The notes under the pieces: model-generated | Databases searched by the model: none | Told to the model about the DNA's origin: nothing | Seen by the model: only the letters and a program-made list of their open reading frames with translations | Translations under genes and position numbers: made by a program | DNA from: Tardiphaga sp. P9-11 | Lineage (GTDB): Bacteria > Pseudomonadota > Alphaproteobacteria > Rhizobiales > Xanthobacteraceae | NCBI RefSeq assembly: GCF_008329525.1 | Contig: NZ_NPKQ01000002.1 | Location: 744,001-808,000 of the forward strand | Direction of reading: 5' to 3' | Length of the DNA: 64,000 bases | In this document: in pieces, positions 61,611-64,000 of the stretch | How the letters are laid out: every line of letters begins with the position of its first letter | Numbering within the stretch: the stretch's first letter is position 1

Positions 61611-64000
61611 ATGATGTTGCCAACTGCTCTCTTTCTAAGACTTGCTAGCTCGCGCGCATTCTGGACTTTACGAGCCAAGTTTCGGCACTTCGCATTCTTG
61701 CTGCAACGCAGCGTCTTTAATGTTCGGCGGCAGTTCGGCGATGGCCGTAGCAGAACAGGGACGTTTGTACAGTTAGCGGTAACGACAACAAGGCAATTGC
61801 TGGCGGCAGTTCTTCTAGTCACAGGGCTTCAAGCGATAAATCCGTGGCTTCTCGATCTCTATTCTCAGACCGGCCTAAAGATTGTACCAGACACCTACGC
61901 CACATTACTTGGCACTGTAGCTGCAACTGGCGGCGTTCTGATTGGTTTGTATTATGCAGCGACCACCGCCATTGCTGGCGCCATCTACTCGAATGTCCCC
62001 AATAACGTCCGAGATTTGCTCGCCCAAGATCGGGTCGGCAACATCTACATGCGTTTTCTTTCGTTTACGACATTTGCCAGCATCGTATTGCTCGGATTTC
62101 GTGCTGCTGGACTTGAACCCAACCCGTTTGCGGCCTCACTATTCGTAGCCTGCACTGGAATTTCCGTAATCGCATTCGTGAAACTTGGCGCACGCGCCTT
62201 TTATCTCTTCGACCCCACAACACTCTCAGGTGAATTAGTCGAAAACATTCACGACGCATTTGCCAAGATCCGAGCGGGACAATTCCGTTGGAACGACGCT
62301 GCATTCCAGAACCACGCACATCAAAGAGCGCGCTTGGCACTCGATACATCGAAGACGCTCGCCGAAATTACAAGCAAACAGAGCCAGTTGAGCGGCCAGC
62401 CCTTTGTAACGCTATGCACTCAGTTTCTTCACCTTCTTCGCTCCTACCAGTTGGCCAAGAAATCGATTCCAAGCGACAGCAGATGGTATCCTAAGCAATA
62501 CGTCCATCCAGATTGGTATCGCACTGAAGACTCGCAAACATCTCTCGCATTTCGCGGATCAGGGCGACTGCCCCCCAAGGAAGTCAGCGACCCACAATGG
62601 GTAGAAGCCACGCTGCTACCCATTGTGCACGCTTGCCTGCGAAAGAACATTGAGTCCAGCAGACACGATCTTTCTTCACGTCTAATGCATCAGTTCGACC
62701 TCTACGTGCGCACACTATCTTCGGAGCATGAAGTCAAACTTGCATTAGACAGGGTGACCGACCTCACAAGCGCCTGCACCGATCTACTCTTCGCCTCTCC
62801 CAACGGAAGCGCAGAAATCGAACCTATCGAGCAGATCGCAATCGCCGACGCCATCGCATCTACGCCAGTAAACATTCTTTTGGCATATATAGACGCGCTA
62901 AGACGCGCGCCCCGCGAAACGATCGCATCAACGATCGTCGGGCTCAGATGGAGCTCAAAAGCAGACATATATAATCTCAACGTACCGAAGCACATTATCC
63001 CTCAGCTAGAATGGATGCACCCTCGCATCCAATTCGAGACGAGCGCTGAAGGCGCTCGAGTAAGCCCCGATTGGTATTTGGCTGAACTAGCGCTTCAGCC
63101 TCACGTTCAGAACCTAAAAGACAACCTCACGGTACTGGTTGATGATGTCCAATCTCTGTTTGATAGATGGATGGACAGCTGCTCAGCAGCGAAACTCGCC
63201 TGGGTTCGCGCGAACATACTCACCCGAGAAGAAGAGTATTGGGCAAAAATGGATTATCACTTTCATACATTCCGCGAGCAATCGACAACGCTCAACTCAA
63301 ATCGGAGAATAGAGGGGTTACCGTGGGCCGCCATCGATCTCCACGCAATTGGTGAGATGATTAGCTCGAGGCGGCGCGTCGTTGTTCGGCGGATGGCCGA
63401 AGACATGCCAGCACTAATCGCAGTTAATCGTAAAGAATCTTACCCCGACTTTGCCGGTCAATTCCTTCATACGGTTGGCGAGAGCCTGATCGAAGCCTTT
63501 TTGAAGAACGACCACAACCATGTCAGGGAAGTTTTTGCTAACTTTTTTATCGCGAGCTTTATCCAACGAGAACAAATCAGCCTCGACATAGCTGATGTGA
63601 GCACAACGCAAAACGCGGCTACCATAAAGGTGTCGATAGCGCCAATTTTGGACCTAATGAGTCTAAGCGGGTACGGGCTTTTGCTATCCGAATATCACGA
63701 CAATCCCACTCTCGCTGCACTCATCTTCGAGACATGGAACAATTTCTTGGACAGGCGCAAAGCTGAAGGCCACGATTTATTGCCGCTCTTGGCAGCGTCG
63801 ATTTCCATCACCAATTCAGCATTCGAAATTGCACATCGAAGCATAATAAGAACTCAGTGGGGCCAACAGGTCGCACATTTGCTCCGCGAGCTTCCAAGAG
63901 AATCGATAGCGGATCGCGGGAGTTTTGTCGTTTCGCGCACCGTTGCAGTACACAAGAGCCCGCTGGTACGCGTTTTGGCCACAGATCAGCTTATGTCGCT
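61611..64000 (+). CDS. Large membrane protein of unknown function, truncated at window edge
   Basis: This frame runs from an ATG pair at 61611/61614 to the end of the window without a stop, so at least 796 residues are present and the C-terminus is missing. An AAAGGG stretch lies just before. Four membrane spans are predicted near residues 62-78, 96-118, 150-168 and 175-195, followed by a long cytoplasmic, helical region. The layout recalls DUF2254-like membrane proteins (TLLGTVAATGGVLIGLYYAA, then DLLAQDRVGNIY), but the similarity is weak and no name is given. Codon use is AT-richer than in neighbours, suggesting recent acquisition. Confidence 0.8.
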   Translation, partial: MMLPTALFLRLASSRAFWTLRAKFRHFAFLLQRSVFNVRRQFGDGRSRTGTFVQLAVTTTRQLLAAVLLVTGLQAINPWLLDLYSQTGLKIVPDTYATLLGTVAATGGVLIGLYYAATTAIAGAIYSNVPNNVRDLLAQDRVGNIYMRFLSFTTFASIVLLGFRAAGLEPNPFAASLFVACTGISVIAFVKLGARAFYLFDPTTLSGELVENIHDAFAKIRAGQFRWNDAAFQNHAHQRARLALDTSKTLAEITSKQSQLSGQPFVTLCTQFLHLLRSYQLAKKSIPSDSRWYPKQYVHPDWYRTEDSQTSLAFRGSGRLPPKEVSDPQWVEATLLPIVHACLRKNIESSRHDLSSRLMHQFDLYVRTLSSEHEVKLALDRVTDLTSACTDLLFASPNGSAEIEPIEQIAIADAIASTPVNILLAYIDALRRAPRETIASTIVGLRWSSKADIYNLNVPKHIIPQLEWMHPRIQFETSAEGARVSPDWYLAELALQPHVQNLKDNLTVLVDDVQSLFDRWMDSCSAAKLAWVRANILTREEEYWAKMDYHFHTFREQSTTLNSNRRIEGLPWAAIDLHAIGEMISSRRRVVVRRMAEDMPALIAVNRKESYPDFAGQFLHTVGESLIEAFLKNDHNHVREVFANFFIASFIQREQISLDIADVSTTQNAATIKVSIAPILDLMSLSGYGLLLSEYHDNPTLAALIFETWNNFLDRRKAEGHDLLPLLAASISITNSAFEIAHRSIIRTQWGQQVAHLLRELPRESIADRGSFVVSRTVAVHKSPLVRVLATDQLMS

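Overview
The window is chromosomal DNA of a high-GC alphaproteobacterium, most likely a Bradyrhizobium/Rhodopseudomonas/Tardiphaga relative (Nitrobacteraceae). The protein families (PurB, PurL, PurQ, PurS, PurC, RpsD, GrxD, BolA, DUF1476 zeta subunit, DUF1217, L,D-transpeptidase), the many Bug-type binding proteins and the short GC-rich intergenic palindromes all fit that group. No tRNA, rRNA, CRISPR array or insertion sequence was seen.

Layout. 1-1.5 kb: the 3' end of rpe, then an orphan small gene bracketed by two copies of a palindromic repeat. 1.5-5.6 kb: a GntR regulator, a DapA-like aldolase, an MFS symporter and a secreted DUF2259 protein. 5.6-12.4 kb: purB, MOSC, cytochrome b561, murI, cupin, HpaI-type aldolase, rpsD (with a clear promoter, structured leader and terminator) and a threonine-aldolase-like enzyme. 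12.4-15.5 kb: two overlapping serine hydrolases and a macrodomain protein. 15.5-26 kb: grxD, egtB-egtD, bolA, a DUF427 protein, a membrane acyltransferase, a 2-hydroxyacid dehydrogenase, a MOSC/ferredoxin-reductase fusion and purL. 26-41.6 kb: accessory catabolism and envelope genes, including thioesterase, AraC, PhzF, a third serine hydrolase, catC-catB with two orphan binding proteins and a divergent LysR, a DUF1217 repeat protein, an L,D-transpeptidase, an amidase and another Bug protein. 41.6-44 kb: purQ, purS, purC and the ATPase zeta subunit. 44.3-47.7 kb: a TonB receptor and an iron-binding protein, two genes apparently in one operon. 47.8-50.5 kb: a luciferase-like oxidoreductase, an orphan HTH protein and an AraC/GyrI regulator.

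50.7-54.5 kb is an AT-richer, foreign-looking three-gene operon: a SIR2-like NADase-type protein, a 575-aa protein and a DUF4020-like protein, with overlapping start and stop codons. It looks like a split form of the single-chain SIR2-DUF4020 proteins seen in bacterial defence contexts and is the best candidate here for an undescribed system.

54.5-60.3 kb is a complete cyanate module: cynS and a nitrate/cyanate-type ABC transporter on the minus strand, behind a near-perfect sigma-54 promoter. A divergent PAS-PAS-AAA+ sigma-54 activator lies upstream, and tandem ACGAA-AA-TTCGT palindromes sit in the activator-site position. A second copy of the orphan HTH gene follows. The window ends inside a long AT-richer reading frame (from about 61.6 kb to the edge) encoding a multi-span membrane protein of unknown function.

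Taken together, a conserved housekeeping backbone (purCSQL-bolA-grxD, purB, rpsD, murI) has been opened at several points by accessory genes for ergothioneine, aromatic catabolism, cyanate use, iron uptake and probable defence.
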